A stretch of DNA of 64,000 bases, taken from CALAMC01 sp964459465 (GTDB taxonomy: Bacteria > Zixibacteria > MSB-5A5 > GN15 > PGXB01). Position numbers and translations under genes: made by a program. The DNA is taken from NCBI GenBank assembly GCA_964459465.1, contig CAYWLR010000003.1, positions 124,001 through 188,000 of the forward strand, given 5' to 3'. Below, in pieces: positions 44,076 to 53,128 of the stretch; position 1 is the stretch's first letter, and every line of letters starts with the position of its first letter. The notes beneath the pieces were generated by a model. The model made no database searches. It saw only the letters and a list, made by a program, of their open reading frames with translations, and had not been told where the DNA came from.

Positions 44076-45302
44076 TTAATTCGAAACGGTCGGTTTATTC
44101 TCGATAATCTCGAGATATTTTCTGGCCCAGATATCCGCCGAATGATTGGTTCTGACATACTGGTGGTATCGGCGGCCGAGATTTTCGCCGTCGATTTTAT
44201 GATTATAAATCTGGCGAATCAAATCGGCTAATTCTTCGGGCCGATTGTTGGAAAAAGTCAGAGCCCCTCCGGCTTCATCCAGAAGGCGGGTGGCCTCCTT
44301 GGCGGGTGAGCCAAAAATTATCGGTTTCCCCGCGGCCATATATTCGAACATCTTGACCGGCAAAACCGATTTGGCAAAGGGAACGTCTTTGAGACAGTCC
44401 ACAAGCACGTCGCCGGCTTTGAGGAAGTATGGTATTTCGTCGAGCGGTTGCAGACCGGTGAAGGAGACGTTGTCCAGACGGTACTGACGGGCCAGCTTTT
44501 TGTATTCACTCATTTTCTGACCGTCGCCGACAAAAACAAAATGGTATTGCTTTTCATCGGCCATGAGGCGGGCCGATTCGATGACCGGTTCCAGCGAGCG
44601 AACACAACCCATCGTCCCGCAAAACAGCACCAAAAATTTGTCTTCCCACCCGTATTTGGCGCGGATTCCGTTGGAATGGCTGTTGATGAAACTCTCGCCG
44701 ACTCCGGACTTGATAGTTGTCAGTTGTCCGTTACCGAAGCCGTTTTCTTTCATCCAGCTGGTCAGACCTTCGGTAACACAGACGATTTTCCAGGCCCGCT
44801 TGTACACAAAGCGCATCATCCTGCGGATCGACTCCGTCAGCATCGATTTTTTAAGACTGCCGTACTGCTCACCCATTTCCGGCTGCAAATCCCGGATTTC
44901 AAGCACCAGTTTTCCGCGACGCAGGCGGCTTAAAAGCCAGCCCAGAAGAGCCGAAGTTACCGGAGGTGATGAGGCCAGGACAATATCGAATTTCCCCTTC
45001 AGGCGGAAGCTGTTCAACAGCGCGGTAACCAGAAAAATCAAAAAACCGATCATGCGTTTTTTGGGCTGGGCATTAGACGCCGGAAGCACAAATGACCGCA
45101 GAATTTCCACCCCGTCCATGTATTCCCGGCAGAAGACTTTCCCTTTGTATTTTTCGGGAATTATACCATCGGGATAATTTGGTATTGCCGTCAGAACGGT
45201 AACATCATGACCGCTGGCGCGGAAGTGGCGCGCAAATTCATGAAGCCGCCTTACCGCACCCTTTTCAGGCGGAAAATGTTGTGTAACAAGTAGTATTCTC
45301 AT
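44076..45302 (-). CDS. Glycosyltransferase family 4 (WbuB-like)
   Basis: 408 aa. The N-terminus MRILLVTQHFPPEKGAV and the C-terminal SVLPVKMFEYMAAGKPIIFG (nucleotide-sugar binding E-x7-E region), with FCGTMGCVRSLEPVIESARL and FVGDGQKMSEYKKLA between, are typical of GT4 enzymes with a GT-B fold. Closest in feel are WbuB-type enzymes that transfer an N-acetyl-fucosamine-like sugar for O-antigen or exopolysaccharide, but donor and acceptor cannot be read from sequence. It stands alone, with no other O-antigen gene next to it, although a UDP-N-acetylhexosamine dehydrogenase is encoded at 54428. Confidence 0.88.
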   Translation of the reverse strand: MRILLVTQHFPPEKGAVRRLHEFARHFRASGHDVTVLTAIPNYPDGIIPEKYKGKVFCREYMDGVEILRSFVLPASNAQPKKRMIGFLIFLVTALLNSFRLKGKFDIVLASSPPVTSALLGWLLSRLRRGKLVLEIRDLQPEMGEQYGSLKKSMLTESIRRMMRFVYKRAWKIVCVTEGLTSWMKENGFGNGQLTTIKSGVGESFINSHSNGIRAKYGWEDKFLVLFCGTMGCVRSLEPVIESARLMADEKQYHFVFVGDGQKMSEYKKLARQYRLDNVSFTGLQPLDEIPYFLKAGDVLVDCLKDVPFAKSVLPVKMFEYMAAGKPIIFGSPAKEATRLLDEAGGALTFSNNRPEELADLIRQIYNHKIDGENLGRRYHQYVRTNHSADIWARKYLEIIENKPTVSN

Positions 45303-45325
45303 CCTTGACCGAATCGTAATCCTTA

Positions 45326-45354
45326 AATCTACTCCCGCGACCGCTAAAAATCAA
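45326..45354 (-). promoter_or_regulatory. Possible sigma70-like promoter for the glycosyltransferase gene
   Basis: Read on the minus strand, TTGATT (45349-45354), a 17-base spacer and TAGATT (45326-45331) end about 24 bases before the start codon at 45302. Elements are moderate matches only. Confidence 0.4.
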
Positions 45355-45633
45355 TATAAAAACCATACCGACGCAACTTATAAATACCTAATGACATGGA
45401 TGTGTCAGGATTCACCGTTTATACCATCTTTTCATAACCGCCGGCAATTATCCAATAAAAAAAACGTGCTCCCGCATCCGGCCTTATCTTATAAATTAAT
45501 CTCCTAATCCGGTTCACTCTTAAACCGGAATTGACTGAATGTAAACGAGATAATCGAAGTTGTCAACTAATCTTTCTTTTTTTCAACCAAAAAACCCATC
45601 CTGATTATATCCCCGCCGCGGATTGATAAGTGC
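45355..45633. other. AT-rich intergenic region
   Basis: No gene that I can support in the ~330 bases between the glycosyltransferase start and the OmpA-like stop. A small hairpin TCCGGTT (45508-45514) / AACCGGA (45523-45529) lies about 105 bases beyond the OmpA-like stop on the minus strand. It has no proper T-run, so it is at best a weak terminator. Confidence 0.3.
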
Positions 45634-47028
45634 TTAATAAAAAATCAATTCCACGCGCCGATTTTGCTGACGGCCATCCTGCGTGTCATTGGAGGCTATG
45701 AAATTCGTTTCGCCACGACCAATAGCTCGAAGACGAGAGCTGTCGACACCCAGACCGATCAGGTAATCCATTACGCGCCGAGCTCTCTTTTCCGAAAGCG
45801 CCTTGTTGTCTTCGGGAAGACCAATATTGTCGGTATAACCGCTTATTTCGACCCGGACGCCGCGCGCCGCCAAAAGCAAGTTGGCCAGTTTGTCAAGTTT
45901 TGCCCGGGTGGCCTGGTCCACTTCAAATGACCCCGGGTCGTATTTGATATGCAAAATCATGGGTTTGGCCAGCGGCGTCAAATCGACGCATCCGAAGGAG
46001 TCAACCTCCACGCCGGCCCTGGTATTTGGACAATTGTCTATTCCGTCGGGGACACCGTCGCCGTCGCTGTCAATCGGACAACCGCTTTTGTCCACGACGG
46101 CGCCGGGCAGACCGTCAGGACAATCATCCCTGTAATCAGGAATACCATCGAAGTCGGTATCGATGGGACAGCCGTTGATATCGACCAGCCCGGCCGCCTC
46201 TTTGGGCGTATTCGGACAGAGGTCGTATAAATCGGGGACACCGTCACCGTCGCTGTCATCCACAACCTTTCCCCGTAATGCCTTGGCCGACGTCGGCCCA
46301 AGACTATTGCCCGCCTTGACCGGTATCGGCTGGATTTTGCCCGATACCGATTTGGGATGGGCGGGTTGCGATCTACCCGCTCTGCCGAATGAGTATGAAA
46401 TATTTACGCCGAAGCGATAGATCCAGTTGCTTAGACTATCCTTGTACTCTGCGACGAATTCCTGACCGGTTCCGGTCAAGTAATTCATCGTCGCCAGAAA
46501 GCCGATTCTGAAATTTCCACTCAAACGAAAATCGGTCCCCATGCCGGCCGCCAGGAATACTTCGCTGACACTGACATCGGTCGGTCCCCCCGTTTCCGAA
46601 GTTGTCTTTTGAATCACTCCGCTGGAAGGGTCCAGCATCTTCCATATCGAAACGCCGCCACCCAAATCGCCATGAAGCGTAATACGATCACCCATACGAT
46701 AGACATGCCGACGCAATAAAAGCGTGATGTCGGTCGCCTTGCGGGCCCTGGTGCGATGGCTTTCGTCGGAACTGAATGTGAACAGCGAACCGGCTTGCGT
46801 GTCGTCGTACAATTTATACCGGCTCACCGATATTTCGCCCAGCCAGTCCGGTGACAGACTGGTCCCGGCATGAACGCGCCATGACGGTCCGAACACGAAC
46901 CGGGGAGCATCGCCTCCGGATAGATTCACCATCTCGCCGCCGACCCCGACCAAAAAGCCGGCATCGGCCGTAACTGCGCCGCACAGCCCCAGAGACAGAG
47001 TAATCGCCATCAATCGTATAGCCAGCAT
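45634..47028 (-). CDS. OmpA-family outer-membrane protein with thrombospondin type 3 repeats
   Basis: 464 aa. Signal peptide MLAIRLMAITLSLGLCGAV, then a ~210-residue N-terminal beta-barrel-like domain with alternating aromatic strands (FGPSWRVHAGTSL; YRFGVNISYSFG). Residues ~257-345 hold three thrombospondin type 3-like calcium repeats (DSDGDGVPDLYDLCPNT, DTDFDGIPDYRDDCPDG, DSDGDGVPDGIDNCPNT). The C-terminal ~110 residues are an OmpA/MotB peptidoglycan-binding domain (ISGYTDNIG, LSEKRARRVMDYL, NRRVELIFY). It tethers the outer membrane to peptidoglycan. Calcium dependence of the linker parallels the calcium-binding repeats of the secreted proteins in the first 30 kb. Confidence 0.93.
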   Translation of the reverse strand: MLAIRLMAITLSLGLCGAVTADAGFLVGVGGEMVNLSGGDAPRFVFGPSWRVHAGTSLSPDWLGEISVSRYKLYDDTQAGSLFTFSSDESHRTRARKATDITLLLRRHVYRMGDRITLHGDLGGGVSIWKMLDPSSGVIQKTTSETGGPTDVSVSEVFLAAGMGTDFRLSGNFRIGFLATMNYLTGTGQEFVAEYKDSLSNWIYRFGVNISYSFGRAGRSQPAHPKSVSGKIQPIPVKAGNSLGPTSAKALRGKVVDDSDGDGVPDLYDLCPNTPKEAAGLVDINGCPIDTDFDGIPDYRDDCPDGLPGAVVDKSGCPIDSDGDGVPDGIDNCPNTRAGVEVDSFGCVDLTPLAKPMILHIKYDPGSFEVDQATRAKLDKLANLLLAARGVRVEISGYTDNIGLPEDNKALSEKRARRVMDYLIGLGVDSSRLRAIGRGETNFIASNDTQDGRQQNRRVELIFY

Positions 47029-47118
47029 ATTTTCAATTTTACAGACCCGGCATCATTTTGCAATAAAAAACAAATCTATCATTTAATGTCGCGAAGTTCG
47101 TTTTTTATTTTTTGTCGA

Positions 47119-47146
47119 TTGACACTTCGGCCTTAATCATTATTTT
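47119..47146 (+). promoter_or_regulatory. Possible promoter for the endonuclease V-like gene
   Basis: A perfect TTGACA (47119-47124) is followed after 16 bases by TATTTT (47141-47146). The transcript would begin near 47153, making an in-frame GTG at 47153 leaderless and favouring the TTG at 47195 as start. Confidence 0.45.
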
Positions 47147-47194
47147 ATACAAGTGACGTTTCGTGCACTTGTCTCAAACCGGTGGGGAGTCCGT

Positions 47195-47896
47195 TTGCGA
47201 ATAAAAAAATTGCATGACTGGCCCAAGACCCCTCAAGAGGCGGAATCGATTCAGAAAGATTTGAGCCGCCTGGTGATTACCGACATCGATGATTGTCCGT
47301 ATAATTTGGTCACCGCCATCGATATCTCCTGGGATGATCGGTCCGAACGGGCCTATGCCGTCGCGGTGACAATCGACATATCCGGTTTTAACGAAGTCGA
47401 ACGGAGTCGCGCCGAGGGCGATATCACGTTTCCCTATCGACCGTCGATGTTGAGTTTCCGCGAGGGGCCGCTGATATTAAAAGCCCTCGAACGTCTCAAA
47501 GTCACGCCCGATGTCCTGCTTCTGGCAGGTCATGGCCTGGCCCATCCCCTCGGCTTCGGGCTGGCTTCGCATATCGGTCTTCTGGCCGATACGGCCTCGG
47601 TCGGTTGCGCTCGAAGAATATTGTTCGGCCGATTTGATGAACCTAAAGACGTTTTCGGCCAGTCCTCTCCGATTTATTGCGGGAGAAAAATATGCGGATA
47701 CGTTTTACGAAGCCGGGTCGGCGTTAAACCGATCTTCGTCTCGCCCGGACACAAATGTAACGTTGATTTCTCTTTAAAACTGGCGCAAAACTGTCTCAAT
47801 GGTTATCGTATGCCCGGCCCCCTTAGACTGGCTCGCATGGCGGCTAACCGCCTTAAAGACACGGCCCAAAATAACGAAGCGGCGGTTAAAAATTAA
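47195..47896 (+). CDS. nfi: Endonuclease V-like protein with altered active site
   Basis: 233 aa from TTG 47195, which has GGGGAG five bases upstream; GTG 47153 would add 14 residues but sits at the predicted transcript start. Endonuclease V blocks are clear: TAIDISW (D43), FPYRPSMLSFREGP (E90), HPLGFGLASHIGLL and VSPGHK. Normal enzymes cut DNA or RNA next to deoxyinosine/inosine. Here the metal-binding Asp of the canonical DGxG block is Ala (AGHGLAHP, A111), the following HPR is HPL, and the C-terminal RLAH-type block reads RLAR. Two or more catalytic positions are therefore lost, so the protein may be inactive as a nuclease or repurposed. First gene of a same-strand run with the M20 amidohydrolase 46 bases on. 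Confidence 0.85.
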   Translation: MRIKKLHDWPKTPQEAESIQKDLSRLVITDIDDCPYNLVTAIDISWDDRSERAYAVAVTIDISGFNEVERSRAEGDITFPYRPSMLSFREGPLILKALERLKVTPDVLLLAGHGLAHPLGFGLASHIGLLADTASVGCARRILFGRFDEPKDVFGQSSPIYCGRKICGYVLRSRVGVKPIFVSPGHKCNVDFSLKLAQNCLNGYRMPGPLRLARMAANRLKDTAQNNEAAVKN

Positions 47897-47942
47897 AGGG
47901 GACGACATATTAACGGCGTCATTTCATCGAAGGATAGGCTTT

Positions 47943-49130
47943 ATGCTCGATAATAATGTCATATTGAAAATGGCCGATGAATTATTGCCATACCAGATTA
48001 AAATCCGCCGCTTTTTGCACCAGCACCCGGAACCATCTTTCGAGGAATTCGCCACGACCCGCCTTCTAATTACCGAATTGAAACGGGAAAAAATAAAAAT
48101 AATAAAAATCCCCTGCAAAACCGGGGCGGTCGGCATTATCAATGATGACCTTAAAAAAGCCATTATGGTGCGCAGTGATATCGATGCCCTCCGCGTATTC
48201 GAAAAAACCGCATTGCCCTTCAAATCGCAAAATCCCGGTATTATGCACGCCTGCGGTCACGACGTCCACATGGCCGTCGTTCTGGGCACGGCCATTATTC
48301 TGAACCGGCTGCGGGACCGCCTCGACTGCGCCGTCAAATTCGTGTTTCAGCATGCCGAAGAAAACCCGCCGGGTGGGGCCGTGGAAATGATCCGCGCCGG
48401 CGTGCTGAAAAAACCCGATGTTAAAATGGTCTTCGGTTTGCACGTCGATCCGGGTGTTCCCACCGGGAAAATCGGACTGCGCGACGGCCGGACTATGGCC
48501 TCGGTCATCGATTTCGATATTACCATAATTGGCAAAGGCGGGCACGCGGCCCGTCCCCATGACGCTGTGGACAGCATCGCCGTCGCCGCTGAAGTTGTCG
48601 AATCGCTGCAAAAAATCGTCTCCCGCGAACTTCGTCCACTCGAACCGGGTTTGATTTCGTTCGGTACTATCGAAGGCGGGACAGCCCGCAATGTCGTCGC
48701 CGAAAGTGTCAGCCTTAAAGGAACCGCCCGGACCCTGTGGCCCGGAAATGTCCGAATCATTCCGCGCCTGATTAAGCGTACCCTCGACGGCGTCTGCCGG
48801 GCACGTGGTGCAAAATACAATCTCAATTTTTTGTCCGGTTATCCAGTGCTTTCGAATAACGAACGCGTCAATGATATCTTCCGCCAATGCCAGACCGAAT
48901 TGTTCGGCAAAAATACTATGGTCGCAACGCCGCCGACTTTGGGGGGAGAGGATTTCGCCTATTATATTCAAAAAACCCCGGGGGCAATGTTCCGACTGGG
49001 TATTCGCAACGATAAAATCGGCGCCAATAAATCATGGCATGCCGGAGATTTTATGGTCGATGAAAAAGCCATATTTTATGGGACCTCTCTCCTGTGCGAC
49101 GCGGTTTTAAAAGGTAATGCGAAAATTTAA
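47943..49130 (+). CDS. M20 family metallo-amidohydrolase (N-acyl-amino-acid hydrolase type)
   Basis: 395 aa from ATG 47943, with AAGGATAGG upstream; the frame is open further upstream, but that would overlap the endonuclease gene. The family pattern is complete: SDIDALRVFEKTALPF, HACGHDVHMAVVLG (metal ligands), QHAEENPPGG (Glu pair), GKGGHAARPHDAVDS (dimerisation-domain His) and GGEDFAYY. Members such as hippurate hydrolase, aminoacylase and IAA-amino-acid hydrolase remove acyl groups from amino acids; the exact substrate cannot be told. No signal peptide, so cytoplasmic. Its end overlaps the next start by 14 bases. Confidence 0.92.
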   Translation: MLDNNVILKMADELLPYQIKIRRFLHQHPEPSFEEFATTRLLITELKREKIKIIKIPCKTGAVGIINDDLKKAIMVRSDIDALRVFEKTALPFKSQNPGIMHACGHDVHMAVVLGTAIILNRLRDRLDCAVKFVFQHAEENPPGGAVEMIRAGVLKKPDVKMVFGLHVDPGVPTGKIGLRDGRTMASVIDFDITIIGKGGHAARPHDAVDSIAVAAEVVESLQKIVSRELRPLEPGLISFGTIEGGTARNVVAESVSLKGTARTLWPGNVRIIPRLIKRTLDGVCRARGAKYNLNFLSGYPVLSNNERVNDIFRQCQTELFGKNTMVATPPTLGGEDFAYYIQKTPGAMFRLGIRNDKIGANKSWHAGDFMVDEKAIFYGTSLLCDAVLKGNAKI

Positions 49131-50607
49131 AAATTATTCGGTTATTGTAATTTTTATCGCCTTGGCGGTTCTCGCCGGGACGGGCGATATTTGCGCTTAC
49201 CAGTACCTGTCAGGGCTGGTCGTCAATTTTTCCGACTTTTCCTTCGTTCGCTCCATTACGGCCGGTTATGAATACGCCTATGTCGGGACGACCAACGGCA
49301 TTACCCGTTTTAATATCTCCAATAACACTTGGGACCTGCCCCTGACCGGTATCAGCGGCCTTCTGGGTGGGGATATCCTTCGCATCCAGACTTCGCGCAA
49401 TGATGAATACCTCTGGGTCGAAACCGAATTGGGCAAATTCGAATACAACCGTACTCACAACTTCTGGACACAAATAAGCCAATTCCCGCCGGACGATGGT
49501 TTTGTGCGCCATTTGAGACCGGAGCCGGTCTATTTCGCCCCGCAAGGATTCAATTACCTGCCCAACGGAGTGTTGGTGGATTTCGAAAACCGACGCTTTC
49601 CCCTGACCGACATTATCGACGACGGCTGGAGCAACCTCTGGATCGGCACCTGGGGACTGGGTGTCATCCGCGCCGACAATTCCAATTACCAGATGGAGCT
49701 TTTAAATTATGGTTTGCTGTACCAGGACGTGTCCTGCCTGTCCGTGCATGACGGCCGGCTTTGGGTGGGTGGGGAATTGACCGAATCCCTTCGTCACGGT
49801 CTGACCATATATTCCATTGAAAATAACTCATTCAATTATGCCCAGCCCGATTACAGCCGCTATTCCCGAACAAGTATTATTAACGACATCGCCATTGGTT
49901 CGGAAAATGCCTATGCCGCGACCAATAACGGTTTGCTGGTCGTCGATAATAAAGATTACGGAGTTTCAATCATGATTCAATCGCCGCCAGAGTGGGGTAT
50001 CGATAAAGCGCTGAACTGCGTTGCTGCCCGTGGCGATTCCGTCTTCGTCGGCCTTTCTTATGGCGTCGGGCTAATACGTTTTTTAGATGATTCGATTTCT
50101 TTCGAACCAACCCTGTTTTTGCCTGACTTGACCGCCCTGTCAATGGAATCATCCGATGACGCCCTCTGGATCGGAACCGATCGCGGCGTCTATCGTCTGG
50201 TGTATGCCTCCGGGATTATGGAACAGCTCAATATCTGGCAGGTGTCGGGGGCAACGGAAATTTTTGATATAACCATCGGCCCCGATAAAATCTGGATTGC
50301 CACCGGCGAAAATTTGATCGCGATTGACCCCGAAACCGGAGCTGTGGTCGATTATCCCGAAGTCTATAGCTATAACGGGGTGCGCTCGGTCGATTCACAG
50401 GGCGATATCGTCGCCGCCGCGACCGGCAATGGCCTGCTACTGTTTTTTTTCGGAAAGAAGAAATATCATAATTATTTATATACTCAAAATGACGGTTTGC
50501 CGTCGAACAATATCAAAACCGTCAAATTCGACGGCGATTATCTCTGGGTCGGTTCCGACCAGGGCCTGACCCGATTCTGGCACCGCCACCCCGGTTTATA
50601 TCATTAA
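49117..50607 (+). CDS. Secreted two-component-regulator-type beta-propeller, no kinase
   Basis: 496 aa with a signal peptide (YSVIVIFIALAVLAGTGDIC). Repeated blades contain the Reg_prop pattern (YVGTTNGITRFN, LWIGTWGLGVIRAD, LWIGTDRGVYRL, LWVGSDQGLTRF). In hybrid two-component systems such propellers form the periplasmic sensor, but here the protein stops at the propeller with no transmembrane or kinase part. It may be a stand-alone periplasmic or surface binding protein. It overlaps the M20 gene by 14 bases and precedes another secreted propeller. Confidence 0.85.
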   Translation: MRKFKNYSVIVIFIALAVLAGTGDICAYQYLSGLVVNFSDFSFVRSITAGYEYAYVGTTNGITRFNISNNTWDLPLTGISGLLGGDILRIQTSRNDEYLWVETELGKFEYNRTHNFWTQISQFPPDDGFVRHLRPEPVYFAPQGFNYLPNGVLVDFENRRFPLTDIIDDGWSNLWIGTWGLGVIRADNSNYQMELLNYGLLYQDVSCLSVHDGRLWVGGELTESLRHGLTIYSIENNSFNYAQPDYSRYSRTSIINDIAIGSENAYAATNNGLLVVDNKDYGVSIMIQSPPEWGIDKALNCVAARGDSVFVGLSYGVGLIRFLDDSISFEPTLFLPDLTALSMESSDDALWIGTDRGVYRLVYASGIMEQLNIWQVSGATEIFDITIGPDKIWIATGENLIAIDPETGAVVDYPEVYSYNGVRSVDSQGDIVAAATGNGLLLFFFGKKKYHNYLYTQNDGLPSNNIKTVKFDGDYLWVGSDQGLTRFWHRHPGLYH

Positions 50608-50631
50608 TTCTTGCCGCGGCGAATTTACCGG

Positions 50632-50660
50632 TTGATGACTTTAAAATATTTACCTATTTT
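50632..50660 (+). promoter_or_regulatory. Possible promoter before the FG-GAP-like gene
   Basis: TTGATG (50632-50637), 17-base spacer and TATTTT (50655-50660), in a 94-base gap. Only moderate matches, but the gap is the widest in this gene run. Confidence 0.35.
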
Positions 50661-50701
50661 GTATTAATCCAACCTGTCGTCGATTTTGACGTATATTAGA
50701 A

Positions 50702-52207
50702 ATGAAGATGTCAAATGGTTTAAATAAAGCGGCGATTCTGATAACACTGGCGGGCTGTCTGATAGTCGGCGGTTCACTTTCGGCGGCCGAGCAGGATTTC
50801 TTCGATATCTTCCCTATCCAGGTGGAGGGAAAAATCTACGGGCAAATCATCGGTGATTTTAACGGCGATAATCTTAATGACGTCGTCATTTTCTATTCAC
50901 CGACCGATAATCCCGATACCCGATTTGCCGGTTTATGCATTAATCTCGGTTCCCACGGTTTCGCTGAACGTCCCGATTATCTGATGCGTCTTCCCCAAAC
51001 GGCTGTGCAGGTGGATAAATGTAATGTCGATGCCGACGCCGCCGTCGAAATTGTCTTTCTCGATGCCGATGGGGCCGCCTTTATCGATTTCGACCCGGCC
51101 ACCGGTTTGACCAGCCCGCGCCGCCTGATTCGTCAGAATACCATCTACTCCATGCCGGTTTTCAGCGGCATTATTGTTGAACCGTTCTTCGTCCCGTTTG
51201 AAGAAAAAAAGGATATGGTAGCCGTCATCCCGACTTCCAAAGGGTATGTCATTTTCGAAAGGGAAGAAGTCGGTACTTATGAAATTCTCAATCAGCTATC
51301 TCTCCCGATTTTCAGCTATAAGCCCGAAAAAGAATTGAAAGATTTCCGGGGAGGCCGACGGGCTTCCTTCAGCACCGAATTGGCTTCGATTCGCGCCAAC
51401 GATTGCAACAAAGACGGTCTGACCGACCTGTATTTCTATTGGGGTCATAAAATATGCTGTTTCATCCAGGACAGCACCGGCAATTTCCCGACCGACCCGA
51501 ACGTGAACCTTTCGTTTTTCCCGGAGAATATGGACGGATTTATGCAAACGTGGCTTGATGATTTGAACGGTGATGACCGCCTCGATGCCGTCGTTTCATA
51601 CACCTCCGGCGGCATTACCAATGCCGAGACGACGCTGTCCTTTTATTTGTGCGGTCCCGACGGAAAAATGTCGAAAAGTAACAAGCGGGAGATAAGACTG
51701 TCCGATTCACACTGCAATCTGATTATCAATGATTACAATAATAACCGCCAGCCCGAACTGGTTGTCCCAGCGCTGGAATTGGGGACGATTGCGGCTACCA
51801 AAATGTTTTTGATGAAAAAAGCCGATCTGCACCTTCTCATATATGACCTGGTCGGAGGTATCCCTGAAGAAGAGCCGCGCTCCCGAAAAAAGGTCGAGTT
51901 CCGTTTCAATTTCGATCATCCTCAACCCACGCGGGAAGTGTCACTGGACTGGTCCACCGATTTCAACGGCGATAATCTGCATGATTTGGTTTTTGTTGAT
52001 GGCGGGGGTAATATCAAGATATATTGGGGCGATTATAAGGATTTCCTGTCGAATCGGCCCGACCTTGAAATCCCGCTGGACCATCCCGCGACCGTTACGC
52101 CGGTCAACATGGGTGGCGATGGTCTGGCCGATTTGGTCGTGGAACATAATTTGAAGGGTAAATTTGACCGGATTACGATATTAAAAAATCGGGGGAAAAG
52201 ACGTTAA
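50702..52207 (+). CDS. Secreted FG-GAP/VCBS-type beta-propeller protein
   Basis: 501 aa. The N-terminus reads ILITLAGC, a good lipobox, and also has a possible signal peptidase site at LSAA-EQ, so it may be a lipoprotein. Five or six calcium-loop blades of the FG-GAP/VCBS type are seen: GDFNGDNLNDVVIF, NDCNKDGLTDLYFYW, DDLNGDDRLDAVVSY, NDYNNNRQPELVVP and DFNGDNLHDLVFVDGGG. These are integrin-like propellers used for adhesion or as part of secreted enzymes; no catalytic domain is visible. It sits between another propeller protein and the YbbR gene (3-base gap), so it probably acts in the envelope. Confidence 0.85.
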   Translation: MKMSNGLNKAAILITLAGCLIVGGSLSAAEQDFFDIFPIQVEGKIYGQIIGDFNGDNLNDVVIFYSPTDNPDTRFAGLCINLGSHGFAERPDYLMRLPQTAVQVDKCNVDADAAVEIVFLDADGAAFIDFDPATGLTSPRRLIRQNTIYSMPVFSGIIVEPFFVPFEEKKDMVAVIPTSKGYVIFEREEVGTYEILNQLSLPIFSYKPEKELKDFRGGRRASFSTELASIRANDCNKDGLTDLYFYWGHKICCFIQDSTGNFPTDPNVNLSFFPENMDGFMQTWLDDLNGDDRLDAVVSYTSGGITNAETTLSFYLCGPDGKMSKSNKREIRLSDSHCNLIINDYNNNRQPELVVPALELGTIAATKMFLMKKADLHLLIYDLVGGIPEEEPRSRKKVEFRFNFDHPQPTREVSLDWSTDFNGDNLHDLVFVDGGGNIKIYWGDYKDFLSNRPDLEIPLDHPATVTPVNMGGDGLADLVVEHNLKGKFDRITILKNRGKRR

Positions 52208-52210
52208 ATT

Positions 52211-53128
52211 ATGCCAAGGTTATTAGAAAATCTCTGGGTTAAAATCGCCGCTTTAGGATTGGCGTTTTTATTGTGGCTCCATGTCGCCACCGAAAAAACC
52301 TACCAGATGCAACTGGCTCTTCCCCTGACGCAGGTGGAATTATCCGGCGACCTGACCTTGATCGAACCACCCCCGGAATCGGTGCTGGTGGTGGTCACGG
52401 CCGATGGTAAAAGTCTGTTGTCCAACGACTGGAAAAAAAGCGGCCTGCGACTGGTAATTTCCCAGAGCCGGCCGGGACGATTCAAAGGCACACTGTCCAC
52501 CGATAATATCAGCCTCGTCCGGGGTGAACGGGTCGGTCTGGTCGAGGTCATCGCACCCCGCGAATTCAATTTCAATTGCGACCATGTCGAAAGCCGCAGC
52601 GTCCCGGTAATCAATCGTTTTGTCGCTCTGCCCGGCGAGGGATTTGCCCTCGGCAAAGCCGATTCCCTGGTGCCCTCCGAAGTGACCATCTCCGGCCCCC
52701 GCACCGCCATCCGCGGTATTGACTTCGTGGAAACCGAACTCGATTCGCTCGATGGCGTCCGCAATGACTTTTCCATGAAAGTGGCGCTTGCCAATCCCGA
52801 CGCCTATGGCGTTAAAGTCCGTCCCGATACCATCAGCCTTTTTGTCAATGTTATCCCGGTCAGGACCATTACCTTGGTCAATGTTCCGATAACAATCCGC
52901 AATTTGCCCGACAGCACTGGCTATGCATATTATCCGCGCACCGTTGACCTGCGTCTGCGCGGCCGGCCCGACCTGGTCGATACTCTCAAAGCCGAAAATA
53001 TCCCGGTCGTCGCTGATTATAACCGGGCCGACGCCGGAGGCTTTGCCGCCGTAAAAATCACCCTCCCCGATGCAGTGCAAATCCTGGCCCGTACTGTCGA
53101 TTCGGTCCAGATTGTTGTCCGACCATGA
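52211..53128 (+). CDS. YbbR-domain (CdaR-like) membrane-anchored protein
   Basis: 305 aa. One N-terminal membrane segment (VKIAALGLAFLLWLHVAT) is followed by three YbbR-like repeats (e.g. LPLTQVELSGDLTLIEPPPE, VTISGPRTAIRGIDFVETEL, VNVPITIRNLPDSTGY). In Firmicutes such proteins (CdaR) modulate the diadenylate cyclase CdaA. No CdaA/DisA gene is present in this window, so that role is untested here. It overlaps tsaD by 4 bases (ATGA), indicating translational coupling. Confidence 0.9.
   Translation: MPRLLENLWVKIAALGLAFLLWLHVATEKTYQMQLALPLTQVELSGDLTLIEPPPESVLVVVTADGKSLLSNDWKKSGLRLVISQSRPGRFKGTLSTDNISLVRGERVGLVEVIAPREFNFNCDHVESRSVPVINRFVALPGEGFALGKADSLVPSEVTISGPRTAIRGIDFVETELDSLDGVRNDFSMKVALANPDAYGVKVRPDTISLFVNVIPVRTITLVNVPITIRNLPDSTGYAYYPRTVDLRLRGRPDLVDTLKAENIPVVADYNRADAGGFAAVKITLPDAVQILARTVDSVQIVVRP

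Noticed and set aside
47799..47942. Upstream extension of the M20 amidohydrolase
   Set aside because: It would overlap the endonuclease V-like gene by about 100 bases and the added residues do not fit the family; ATG 47943 has a good ribosome site.
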